Positions 1 through 5,659 of a DNA stretch of 6,789 nt are shown here, piece after piece. Made by a program: the position numbers and the translations under genes. Location: positions 1 through 6,789 of the forward strand of contig JAURDG010000071.1 of assembly GCA_030828025.1 (NCBI GenBank). The letters are read 5' to 3'. Source of the stretch: Flavobacteriaceae bacterium. GTDB taxonomy: Bacteria > Bacteroidota > Bacteroidia > Flavobacteriales > Flavobacteriaceae. Each line of letters starts with the position of its first letter. Positions within the stretch are counted from its first letter, which is position 1. A model generated the notes under the pieces. The model searched no databases. It saw only the letters and a program-made list of their open reading frames with translations, and had not been told where the DNA came from.

Positions 1-88
1 TATTTTTAATTCCTTTTTCTATAGATTTTTTCAAACTATTATATTCTTTTAGTGAAGAGTTTTGTGTTCCATCATAGAGTATTTCCAT
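1..88 (-). CDS. Start of an unidentified ORF in the AT-rich segment that interrupts fusA (partial, runs off the window)
   Basis: An ATG at 88-86 on the minus strand opens a frame of 29 codons that is still open at the window edge. The protein begins MEILYDGTQNSSLKEYNSLK and continues Lys/Ile-rich. I do not recognise it, and no transposase, homing-endonuclease or EF-G motif is visible in so short a piece. The leader is A-rich (AATAAAAAAAATATT before the ATG), as is common before Bacteroidota genes, and no Shine-Dalgarno is seen. The same frame is open upstream across the fusA junction, with another ATG at 130-128, so the start is uncertain. Base composition (22 G+C in bases 1-116) is far below that of the neighbouring fusA. 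Its position just inside the break suggests cargo of whatever interrupted fusA, but it could also be chance coding in AT-rich DNA. Confidence 0.35.
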   Translation of the reverse strand, partial: MEILYDGTQNSSLKEYNSLKKSIEKGIKN

Positions 89-116
89 AATATTTTTTTT
101 ATTTACATTATTACTA
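1..116. other. AT-rich foreign-looking segment abutting the fusA break; one junction at about 113-117
   Basis: Bases 1-116 contain 22 G+C (19%), whereas the adjacent fusA bases 121-180 contain 27 of 60 (45%). EF-G similarity on the minus strand continues to Phe222 (codon 119-117) and stops at a TAG (116-114). None of the three minus-strand frames of 1-113 resembles the EF-G residues expected next. The segment is therefore one end of an insertion, one side of a rearrangement, or a chimeric assembly join. Only one end is visible, so target-site duplication and terminal inverted repeats cannot be assessed. No group II intron 5' end (GTGYG) is present at the junction. Confidence 0.65.
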
Positions 117-782
117 GAATTTTGCCGCATCTTCTTTCATGTCATCAGGAATATCGACAACGTCAAATGTGGCACCCATGTTTTCTTCATGCCAAATAAT
201 GGCACGGTTTTTTACTAAATCCACACAACCTCTAAAGTTTTCTTCGTCACCAATAGGCAACACAATAGGTACGGCATTGGACTTTAACATTTCACGAACT
301 TGCGTACAAACGTTTAAGAAATTTGCACCTTGTCGGTCCATTTTATTTACAAAGCCCATGCGTGGCACTTTGTAGTTGTCTGCCAAACGCCAGTTGGTTT
401 CTGACTGTGGCTCTACACCATCAACGGCAGAAAAAAGAAAAACAAGACCATCCAATACACGAAGTGAACGGTTTACCTCAACGGTAAAGTCAACGTGTCC
501 GGGAGTATCAATAATATTAAAGTGATAAGGTTTAGCACCTTCTACAGGATTTCCCTGATCAGTTGGGAATGTCCACTCACAGGTAGTAGCAGCAGAAGTA
601 ATCGTGATACCACGCTCTTGCTCTTGCTCCATCCAGTCCATGGTAGCAGCACCGTCGTGCACTTCACCAATTTTATGGCTTACACCTGTGTAATATAGAA
701 TACGCTCAGTAGTTGTGGTTTTTCCAGCGTCAATGTGGGCTGCAATTCCAATGTTTCGCGTATATTTTAAATCTCTTGCCAT
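114..782 (-). CDS. fusA: Elongation factor G, N-terminal fragment (interrupted fusA)
   Basis: EF-G is the ribosomal translocase GTPase that moves tRNA and mRNA after peptide bond formation. The 222 residues begin MARDLKYTRNIGIAAHIDAG. They show the P-loop AHIDAGKT (15-22), switch I with RGITI (57-61), DTPGH (92-96, G3) and NKMD (146-149, G4). These are intact and typical of the Bacteroidota. The family is about 700 residues long. This frame stops at TAG inside the G' subdomain, after a run ending DAAKF, so the G5 motif and domains II-V (about 480-490 residues) are missing. As it stands the product could not translocate. It lies 22 bases after rpsG in the str operon, where a full-length fusA is expected. 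Possible explanations are an insertion, an intron that is spliced out, a second intact copy elsewhere, or an assembly join. Gene identity is near certain; the cause of the break is open. Confidence 0.95.
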   Translation of the reverse strand: MARDLKYTRNIGIAAHIDAGKTTTTERILYYTGVSHKIGEVHDGAATMDWMEQEQERGITITSAATTCEWTFPTDQGNPVEGAKPYHFNIIDTPGHVDFTVEVNRSLRVLDGLVFLFSAVDGVEPQSETNWRLADNYKVPRMGFVNKMDRQGANFLNVCTQVREMLKSNAVPIVLPIGDEENFRGCVDLVKNRAIIWHEENMGATFDVVDIPDDMKEDAAKF

Positions 783-804
783 GGTCGTGTTATGCTAAAA
801 ATAT

Positions 805-1281
805 TTAGAATCTAAAATGTGAAAATGCTTTGTTAGCTTCTGCCATTTTATGCGTGTCCACACGTTTTTTCACGGCAGCACCTTCTTCTTTTTCGGCAGC
901 TAAAATTTCGGCAGCAAGTTTTTGCGCCATAGATTTTTCGTTGCGCTTACGTGCATAACTGATTAACCATTTCATGGCCATGGAAATTTTGCGGTCAGGG
1001 CGAATTTGCATTGGGATTTGGAAGGTAGCCCCGCCCACACGACGGCTGCGCACCTCAACGTGTGGCATAACATTAGAAAGTGCATCTTTCCATACTTGTA
1101 ATGCATCTTTTTCGTCGTCTTGTTTTTTTGAATCTACGATATCAATTGCATCGTAAAAGATTTGAAATGCAACTGATTTTTTCCCGTTCCACATCAGGTT
1201 GTTGACAAATCGAGTGACCAGTTGGTCATTAAATCTCGGGTCGGGAAGCAAAGGGCGCTTTTTGGCCTTTCTTTTTCTCAT
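805..1281 (-). CDS. rpsG: 30S ribosomal protein S7
   Basis: S7 is a primary assembly protein of the 30S head. It binds the 3' major domain of 16S rRNA and lines the E-site mRNA exit. The 158 residues have the usual family length and start MRKRKAKKRPLLPDPRF. The conserved block VEVRSRRVGGATFQIP falls at 75-90, followed by RPDRKI and the helix with WLISYARKR (105-113), ending KAFSHFRF. The ATG at 1281-1279 gives the canonical S7 N-terminus. It lies 55 bases after rpsL, a gap that carries a perfect hairpin, and 22 bases before fusA, consistent with one str operon transcript. In E. coli, S7 represses its own translation by binding the rpsL-rpsG intercistronic RNA; the hairpin here makes similar control possible but is not proof. 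No truncation or unusual composition is seen. Confidence 0.98.
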   Translation of the reverse strand: MRKRKAKKRPLLPDPRFNDQLVTRFVNNLMWNGKKSVAFQIFYDAIDIVDSKKQDDEKDALQVWKDALSNVMPHVEVRSRRVGGATFQIPMQIRPDRKISMAMKWLISYARKRNEKSMAQKLAAEILAAEKEEGAAVKKRVDTHKMAEANKAFSHFRF

Positions 1282-1297
1282 ATTCTTGTTTTGAGTG

Positions 1298-1315
1298 GTT
1301 CAAGCAAACTTGAAC
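1298..1315 (-). promoter_or_regulatory. Perfect 7-bp hairpin between rpsL and rpsG, candidate S7 autoregulatory site
   Basis: The transcript-sense sequence is GTTCAAG-TTTG-CTTGAAC: seven perfect pairs closing a four-base loop. It sits in the 55-base rpsL-rpsG gap and ends 16 bases before the rpsG ATG. No T-run follows on the transcribed strand, so it does not look like an intrinsic terminator. In E. coli the equivalent gap folds into a structure bound by S7. A link here is inferred from position only. Confidence 0.5.
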
Positions 1316-1336
1316 GTCATGTTCCTATATCGCTAC

Positions 1337-1711
1337 TTATTTTTTTGGTCGTTTCGCACCATACTTAGATCGACGCTGCAAACGGCCTTCTACGCCTGCG
1401 GTATCTAGAGCACCACGTACAATATGGTACCGAACACCAGGAAGGTCCTTAACACAACCTCCACGAACAAGCACGATAGAGTGCTCTTGAAGGTTGTGTC
1501 CTTCACCAGGGATGTAGGCATTCACCTCATTCCCATTGGTTAGACGAACACGAGCCACTTTGCGCATGGCAGAGTTTGGCTTTTTAGGTGTTGTGGTATA
1601 TACACGTGTACAAACGCCACGACGCTGTGGACATGAATCCAAAGCTGCGGATTTGCTCTTTTTGGCGAGGTCCTGACGGCCTTTACGAACTAATTGCGAT
1701 ATGGTTGGCAT
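1337..1711 (-). CDS. rpsL: 30S ribosomal protein S12
   Basis: S12 sits at the decoding centre of the 30S subunit, controls tRNA selection accuracy, and is the main protein determinant of streptomycin response. The 124 residues match the family length. They carry RGVCTRVYTTTPKKPNSA (31-48), GEGHNLQEHS (69-78) and KDLPGVRYH (88-96), ending KYGAKRPKK. Lys43 and Lys88, the classic streptomycin-resistance positions, are wild type. Asp89, the usual site of beta-methylthiolation by RimO, is present. Residue 86 is Cys (TGT) where E. coli S12 has Arg. It is the first gene of the str operon, about 32 bases downstream of the predicted transcription start. The ATG at 1711-1709 gives the expected MPTISQLVRKG N-terminus. 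Confidence 0.98.
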   Translation of the reverse strand: MPTISQLVRKGRQDLAKKSKSAALDSCPQRRGVCTRVYTTTPKKPNSAMRKVARVRLTNGNEVNAYIPGEGHNLQEHSIVLVRGGCVKDLPGVRYHIVRGALDTAGVEGRLQRRSKYGAKRPKK

Positions 1712-1730
1712 ACGTTATACTTGCTTTATT

Positions 1731-1745
1731 CCCTTATTTTAAGGG
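1731..1745 (-). promoter_or_regulatory. Hairpin at the predicted 5' end of the str operon mRNA
   Basis: In transcript sense, CCCTTA-AAA-TAAGGG forms six pairs with a three-base loop. It begins four bases after the -7 element, so it lies at or very near the predicted transcription start. It ends 19 bases before the rpsL ATG. It could protect the mRNA 5' end or take part in control, but no T-run suggests termination. The structure is read directly; any role is inferred. Confidence 0.45.
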
Positions 1746-1748
1746 CTG

Positions 1749-1778
1749 CAAATGTAGTATAATTTTCTACGCTATCAA
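1749..1778 (-). promoter_or_regulatory. Bacteroidota-type promoter of the str operon (rpsL-rpsG-fusA)
   Basis: On the minus strand, TTG at 1778-1776 is followed after 19 bases by TACATTTG at 1756-1749. This is an exact match to the Bacteroidota sigma-ABfr consensus (TTG about -33, TAnnTTTG about -7) with ideal spacing. The predicted transcription start is about 1742-1745, giving a leader of roughly 31-34 bases before the rpsL ATG. Confidence 0.8.
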
Positions 1779-1900
1779 ACACCCTTAAATATTTTTTTAA
1801 TGAAGTAGTTTTTAGGAGATTGTTAAAACAACAACAAAACCGCACCCAAACAGATTTCAGTTAACCAAAATAAATGCTATGCTATTTGACTGTAGCTCCG

Positions 1901-1908
1901 TAATTTTG
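1901..1908 (+). promoter_or_regulatory. Candidate -7 element of a menF promoter
   Basis: TAATTTTG followed by C matches the Bacteroidota -7 consensus TAnnTTTG. The nearest upstream TTG (1886-1888) is only 12 bases away, shorter than the usual spacing, so the -33 element is weak or absent. The predicted start near 1912-1915 would give a leader of about 35 bases before the menF ATG at 1950. Confidence 0.45.
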
Positions 1909-1949
1909 CCACAGCTAAATTGGCATAAAAATCAGCTCTTAGCCTAAAT

Positions 1950-2993
1950 ATGACACAAGAAAAACAGGACTTCCTAGCGCTTTTTGACACCTTAAGCCGA
2001 CAAAAAAAACCTTTTGTTTTCTTTCGTCTTCCGCAAGCAAAAGAAGTGGTTCTCTACCAGCAAGACACTCATGTACACTTGCAAACAACTGATTTGTCCG
2101 AAGAAGGTTTTGTCTTTGCGCCTTTTCAACACACGGGTACATACACCTACATTCCCAACACGCACCAAAAAAAATTACCTATTCCCAAAATAATCAGCAA
2201 AACAAGAAACAACAAAAATATATGCGAGCAACAAAAAAGCAGCTACCTTAAACTGGTCGAAACCGCTAAAAAGCAAATTCAAGACGCTTCTCTTCAAAAA
2301 GTTGTTGTTTCGAGAATACATATCACAAAATTGACGGGTACCATTGGCGAAGCCTTTGGTCGTTTGATAGCAGCCTATCCAGATGCTATGGTGTATTATT
2401 GGTCACATCCACAAACAGGAAACTGGATGGGTGCCACACCCGAAACTCTTTTGCGCCTACAACAAAACACAGTTCACACCATGGCACTAGCAGGAACATT
2501 GCCCTTTGTTGCTGGAAAGAAGCCCAATTGGACAAATAAAGAATTAGAAGAACAGTCCATGGTGGTTCATTATATTGAAGAACGGTTAAGTCAGGCCTTG
2601 CCCAAAGAAAACATCACCATAGCAGACACCTACACCAAGCGAGCAGGAAACATAGTCCATCTATGTACAGATATAAGCGTTCCTACAAATAAGTGTACAA
2701 CCAAAGAATTGGTTGAGTTGCTCCATCCAACTCCCGCAGTTGCTGGACTTCCCATGGCAAACAGCATTCAATTTATCATCGATAATGAGGCACACGACCG
2801 AAGCTTTTACGCAGGTTTTTTGGGACCTGTGAGCAAGGAAAGCACCAACCTTTATGTAAATCTTCGTTGTGCTGCTGTTTTTTCGGAGCAACTCACCTTG
2901 TATGTTGGTGGCGGAATTACGGCCAATAGCAATGCAGAAGATGAATGGCAAGAGAGTCAGCGCAAAGCCGAAACCTTACTACGCGTCTTGTAA
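1950..2993 (+). CDS. menF: Isochorismate synthase, menaquinone pathway
   Basis: It converts chorismate to isochorismate, the committed step towards menaquinone, in the cytoplasm with Mg2+. The 347 residues belong to the chorismate-binding (MenF/EntC/TrpE) superfamily. The first 90 residues or so are variable. Family blocks then follow: LQKVVVSR with the presumed catalytic base Lys117, GATPE with Glu165 as the presumed general acid, ALAGT (179-183), LHPTPAVAGLP (258-268), DRSFYAGFLGP (283-293), and VGGGITANS...EDEW with Glu332 as a likely Mg2+ ligand. The Lys-Glu spacing of 48 is close to the 50 in E. coli MenF and EntC. It is shorter than E. coli MenF (about 430) because of its N-terminus. 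Position directly before menD supports MenF over EntC, TrpE or PabB. It is divergent from the str operon, and the gap to the menD ATG is 49 bases. Confidence 0.94.
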   Translation: MTQEKQDFLALFDTLSRQKKPFVFFRLPQAKEVVLYQQDTHVHLQTTDLSEEGFVFAPFQHTGTYTYIPNTHQKKLPIPKIISKTRNNKNICEQQKSSYLKLVETAKKQIQDASLQKVVVSRIHITKLTGTIGEAFGRLIAAYPDAMVYYWSHPQTGNWMGATPETLLRLQQNTVHTMALAGTLPFVAGKKPNWTNKELEEQSMVVHYIEERLSQALPKENITIADTYTKRAGNIVHLCTDISVPTNKCTTKELVELLHPTPAVAGLPMANSIQFIIDNEAHDRSFYAGFLGPVSKESTNLYVNLRCAAVFSEQLTLYVGGGITANSNAEDEWQESQRKAETLLRVL

Positions 2994-3002
2994 CTAAGCG
3001 CA

Positions 3003-3035
3003 TTGGTGTGGTACTCATGGCGTTTTGTACATTTG
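3003..3035 (+). promoter_or_regulatory. Bacteroidota-type promoter immediately before menD
   Basis: TTG at 3003-3005, 22 bases, then TACATTTG at 3028-3035 (followed by CA) matches the Bacteroidota promoter consensus. The ten bases TACATTTGCA also occur at the str promoter. The predicted transcription start is about 3039-3043, at or within four bases of the menD ATG (3043), implying a leaderless or nearly leaderless mRNA unless menD is translated only from a menF read-through transcript. Confidence 0.65.
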
Positions 3036-3042
3036 CACAGCT

Positions 3043-4833
3043 ATGAAATCCGTCAATCAAGACCAACACAAGCGTTACACCACTATTCCCCTGCCGCAAG
3101 CTATGGTGCATTACTGTGGGCAATATGGCATCAAACATATTGTAATTTCAGCAGGTTCGCGGAACGCTCCACTGACAAATGGTTTTGTTGAAGACGATTT
3201 CTTTATTACATACAGTATCGTTGATGAGCGTGCAGCTGCTTTTTTTGCGTTGGGTATAGCGCAACAGTTGGGTCATCCAGTAGCCGTTGTTTGTACTTCG
3301 GGCTCTGCCCTATTAAACTATTATCCAGCAGTTGCCGAAGCCTTTTATAGCGAAGTTCCGCTTGTTGTCATTTCAGCAGACCGCATGCCACACCGTGTGG
3401 ATATCGGAGATGGTCAAACCATTCAGCAAGAAGGCGTATTTGGTCCGCACCTAATCACAGCCGCCGCCCTAAAACCCGATGTTGCACATGCAACAGAAGC
3501 CTTACTTGCCAGCAATAAGCAACCCTATTTTAAGGATACGCCAACTCAAGAGAAAGTCGATGCTCTTCAAGCAGAACACCAAAAACACAATATTGCCGAA
3601 TTGCAACGGGTGTTGGCATTGGCTTGTTCCAAAAAAGGGCCTGTACACATTAATGTACCTATGGAGGAACCGCTGTATGGCATGACCCAAACGCCCCTTG
3701 ACTTTCCAAAAATAAAAGATGTTGCCACACCGAAACACGACACAGATTTTAATGCGGTGAGCTTGATATGGAAAAAAGCATCACATAAAATGATCCTATT
3801 GGGCACCCACAGGCCTGATGCGCCCCTAAGTGCTGAGCTAAATCGGCTAATTGAAGACCCCAGCGTGTTGGTGTTTAGCGAAAAAACCTCCAACTACAAC
3901 CACCCAAAAGCCATTGGTTCTATTGACTGCTTGATGGCACCACTTGAGCACGAACTAAATGGTGGCGAAGCAGATTTAAAACCCGATTTAATCATTACGA
4001 TTGGCGGAATGGTTGTTTCAAAAAAAATTAAATTCTTTTTGCGCCAACAAAAAGCCGCACAGCATATCCACATTGGATTGACCAAAGCCAATGACACCTT
4101 TTATTATTTGTCAAATCACATAAAAGCTCCTGCGCAGCAGGTGCTTAGCACATTGACAATTGCTGGTGATTCAGCAGATTATCAAGGCAAGATTTTAACC
4201 CGATACCACAATTACCTCCAAAAAGGAAAAGGATATTTGTCCACCATTCCTTTTTCAGATTTATGGGTATTTAAACAATTGGCGAAGTCCATTCCTCAAA
4301 ATACCCACCTACACATTGCGAACAGTTCGCCGATTCGTTATGCGCAATTGTTTGATTTTAAAAAAGGGGTAGAAGTGTATTGCAACAGAGGCACGGCAGG
4401 CATAGATGGCAGCACAGCAACCGCAATGGGCGCAGCCCAAATCAACCCAAAACAACTGGTGTTTGTCACAGGGGATTTGAGCTTTTTTTATGACGTGAAT
4501 GGGCTTTGGCACAACTATATTCCAAAGCACGCCCGCATTATTATCATCAACAATCAAGGAGGCGGTATATTTAGAATTTTGCCCGGCGACAAAGACACAC
4601 CCAAATACGACACCTATTTTGAAACTGTACATGGACGTAATGCCCGCCAACTAGCCAAGCATTTTGGGTTAAGTTACAAGCGCGTAAAGTCTAAATGGGG
4701 ATTAAAACGCGTATTAAACAATTTTTTCAAGGCATCAAAAACCGCAAAAATATTGGAAATTAGCACCCCAAGAAAAGTGAATGACACCACATTGTTAACC
4801 TATTTTAAGGCGATGGCCGACACAAAAAATTAA
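3043..4833 (+). CDS. menD: SEPHCHC synthase (2-succinyl-5-enolpyruvyl-6-hydroxy-3-cyclohexene-1-carboxylate synthase), MenD
   Basis: A thiamine-diphosphate enzyme that decarboxylates 2-oxoglutarate and adds the succinyl semialdehyde unit to isochorismate. The 596 residues show the N-terminal Pyr domain with GSRNAPL (38-44), the catalytic DERAA (Glu62, matching E. coli Glu55), TSGSALLNYYPAVAEA (85-100) and SADR (Arg114, matching Arg107). A middle domain follows, then the C-terminal PP domain with NSSPIRY (Arg432), NRGTAGIDG (448-456), the ThDP/Mg2+ motif GDLSFFYDVN (477-486) and NNQGGGIF (503-510). An upstream in-frame TTG at 3025 is possible, but the ATG at 3043 fits the family N-terminus and the TTG lies inside the promoter. 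Small departures from the common pattern are Ala37 before GSR (Pro in E. coli), Met115 after SADR (Pro in E. coli) and Gln128 (Arg in E. coli). The gap to menB is 10 bases. Confidence 0.96.
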   Translation: MKSVNQDQHKRYTTIPLPQAMVHYCGQYGIKHIVISAGSRNAPLTNGFVEDDFFITYSIVDERAAAFFALGIAQQLGHPVAVVCTSGSALLNYYPAVAEAFYSEVPLVVISADRMPHRVDIGDGQTIQQEGVFGPHLITAAALKPDVAHATEALLASNKQPYFKDTPTQEKVDALQAEHQKHNIAELQRVLALACSKKGPVHINVPMEEPLYGMTQTPLDFPKIKDVATPKHDTDFNAVSLIWKKASHKMILLGTHRPDAPLSAELNRLIEDPSVLVFSEKTSNYNHPKAIGSIDCLMAPLEHELNGGEADLKPDLIITIGGMVVSKKIKFFLRQQKAAQHIHIGLTKANDTFYYLSNHIKAPAQQVLSTLTIAGDSADYQGKILTRYHNYLQKGKGYLSTIPFSDLWVFKQLAKSIPQNTHLHIANSSPIRYAQLFDFKKGVEVYCNRGTAGIDGSTATAMGAAQINPKQLVFVTGDLSFFYDVNGLWHNYIPKHARIIIINNQGGGIFRILPGDKDTPKYDTYFETVHGRNARQLAKHFGLSYKRVKSKWGLKRVLNNFFKASKTAKILEISTPRKVNDTTLLTYFKAMADTKN

Positions 4834-4843
4834 ATTGACATCT

Positions 4844-5659
4844 ATGAGAACTTGGATAACCATTAAGGAATACAGCGACATTCGTTTCGAATTTTTCGAA
4901 GGCATTGCCAAAATCACGATTAATCTTGAAGCAGTGTATAATGCCTTTAGACCAGAGACCAACATCCAGATGCTCGAAGCGATGGACGTTTGCCGTGAAC
5001 GTGAAGATATTGATGTGATTGTGTTTACTGGTGCGGGTGAAAAAGCCTTTTGTAGTGGAGGCGATCAGAACGTAAAAGGGGTTGGCGGCTATGTTGGCGA
5101 AGATGGTGTTCCTAGGTTAAATGTATTAGACCTTCACAAAAAAATTCGCGAAATCCCCAAGCCCGTAATTGCCATGGTAAACGGCTATGCTATTGGTGGC
5201 GGTCATGTGTTGCATGTGGTTTGCGACCTTACTATTGCCAGCGAGAACGCCATTTTTGGGCAAACAGGCCCAAAGGTCGGCAGCTTTGACGGCGGCTTTG
5301 GTTCATCCTATTTAGCACGGCATGTGGGTCAGAAAAAAGCTCGTGAGATATGGTTTTTGTGCCAGCAATATTCGGCGCAAGAGGCCTTAGACATGGGACT
5401 TGTCAACAAGGTAGTGCCACTAAAAGACTTGGAAGACACGGTCGTAGAATGGTGCCAAATCATGCAACAGCGCAGTCCATTGGCGTTGCGGATGATTAAG
5501 CGCTGTATGAACGCCGAACTAGACGGACAACACGGACTGATGCAACTTGCTGGCGATGCCACGCTAATGTATTATCTAATGGACGAAGCCCAAGAGGGTA
5601 AAAATGCCTTTTTGGAAAAACGGGCACCCAACTTTAAGCAATATCCTAAATTTCCGTAG
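4844..5659 (+). CDS. menB: 1,4-dihydroxy-2-naphthoyl-CoA synthase
   Basis: A crotonase-fold enzyme that closes the second ring of o-succinylbenzoyl-CoA by an intramolecular Claisen condensation. The 271 residues match E. coli MenB closely. The oxyanion-hole regions are CSGGDQ (70-75) and NGYAIGGGH (113-121). The block FGQTGPKVGSFDGGFGSSYL (138-157) includes the SFDGG Asp149, and AREIWFLC (166-173) includes Trp170. Gly142 in QTG, instead of the Asp found in the M. tuberculosis type, marks the bicarbonate-dependent class. The C-terminus is intact (EGKNAFLEKR...PKFP). The ATG at 4844, 10 bases after menD, is preferred over the non-standard ATT at 4835. The stop TAG shares its last base with the GTG start of menA, indicating co-translation. 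The pair LE at 28-29 replaces the Arg-Pro seen in E. coli (INRP), a minor change. Confidence 0.96.
   Translation: MRTWITIKEYSDIRFEFFEGIAKITINLEAVYNAFRPETNIQMLEAMDVCREREDIDVIVFTGAGEKAFCSGGDQNVKGVGGYVGEDGVPRLNVLDLHKKIREIPKPVIAMVNGYAIGGGHVLHVVCDLTIASENAIFGQTGPKVGSFDGGFGSSYLARHVGQKKAREIWFLCQQYSAQEALDMGLVNKVVPLKDLEDTVVEWCQIMQQRSPLALRMIKRCMNAELDGQHGLMQLAGDATLMYYLMDEAQEGKNAFLEKRAPNFKQYPKFP

Noticed and set aside
86..113. A weak inverted repeat (ATAAT / ATTAT) just inside the junction as a transposon end structure.
   Set aside because: Five A-T pairs with a long loop in A-rich DNA are not significant, and the other end of the element is not visible for comparison.
8..120. A group I intron P1-like pairing: fusA end AATTCT with GGAATT at 13-8 on the minus strand, including a U-G pair at the possible splice site.
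   Set aside because: Only six pairs in AT-rich DNA, easily found by chance. The partner is about 100 bases away and inside the open frame, and no P3-P8 core can be seen in the window. Worth keeping only as a test once the left flank is known.
86..132. A +1 frameshift or intein explanation for the fusA stop: the +1 frame is open from inside fusA across the junction into the unknown ORF.
   Set aside because: The sequence after the junction is not EF-G in that frame, and an intein would keep the fusA frame open. A fusion of partial EF-G with an unknown tail would not restore translocase function.
495..698. Plus-strand open frame opposite fusA.
   Set aside because: It is a shadow of the conserved EF-G G-domain codons; the protein has no recognisable features.
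1298..1315. Intrinsic terminator between rpsL and rpsG.
   Set aside because: On the transcribed strand the hairpin is followed by CACTCAAAACAAG, without a U-run, and terminating inside this operon would be unexpected.
3025..3042. TTG start extending MenD by six residues.
   Set aside because: It lies in the predicted promoter -7 region, the added residues are not family-like, and an ATG follows at 3043 with a suitable N-terminus.
3567..3893. Antisense open frame of 108 codons within menD (a similar 113-codon frame lies at 4309-4650).
   Set aside because: Both lie opposite well-supported menD coding sequence, have no recognisable domain, and have no promoter of the type seen elsewhere in the window.
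4835..4843. ATT start extending MenB by three residues.
   Set aside because: ATT is a very rare start and an ATG with the normal MenB N-terminus occurs nine bases later.
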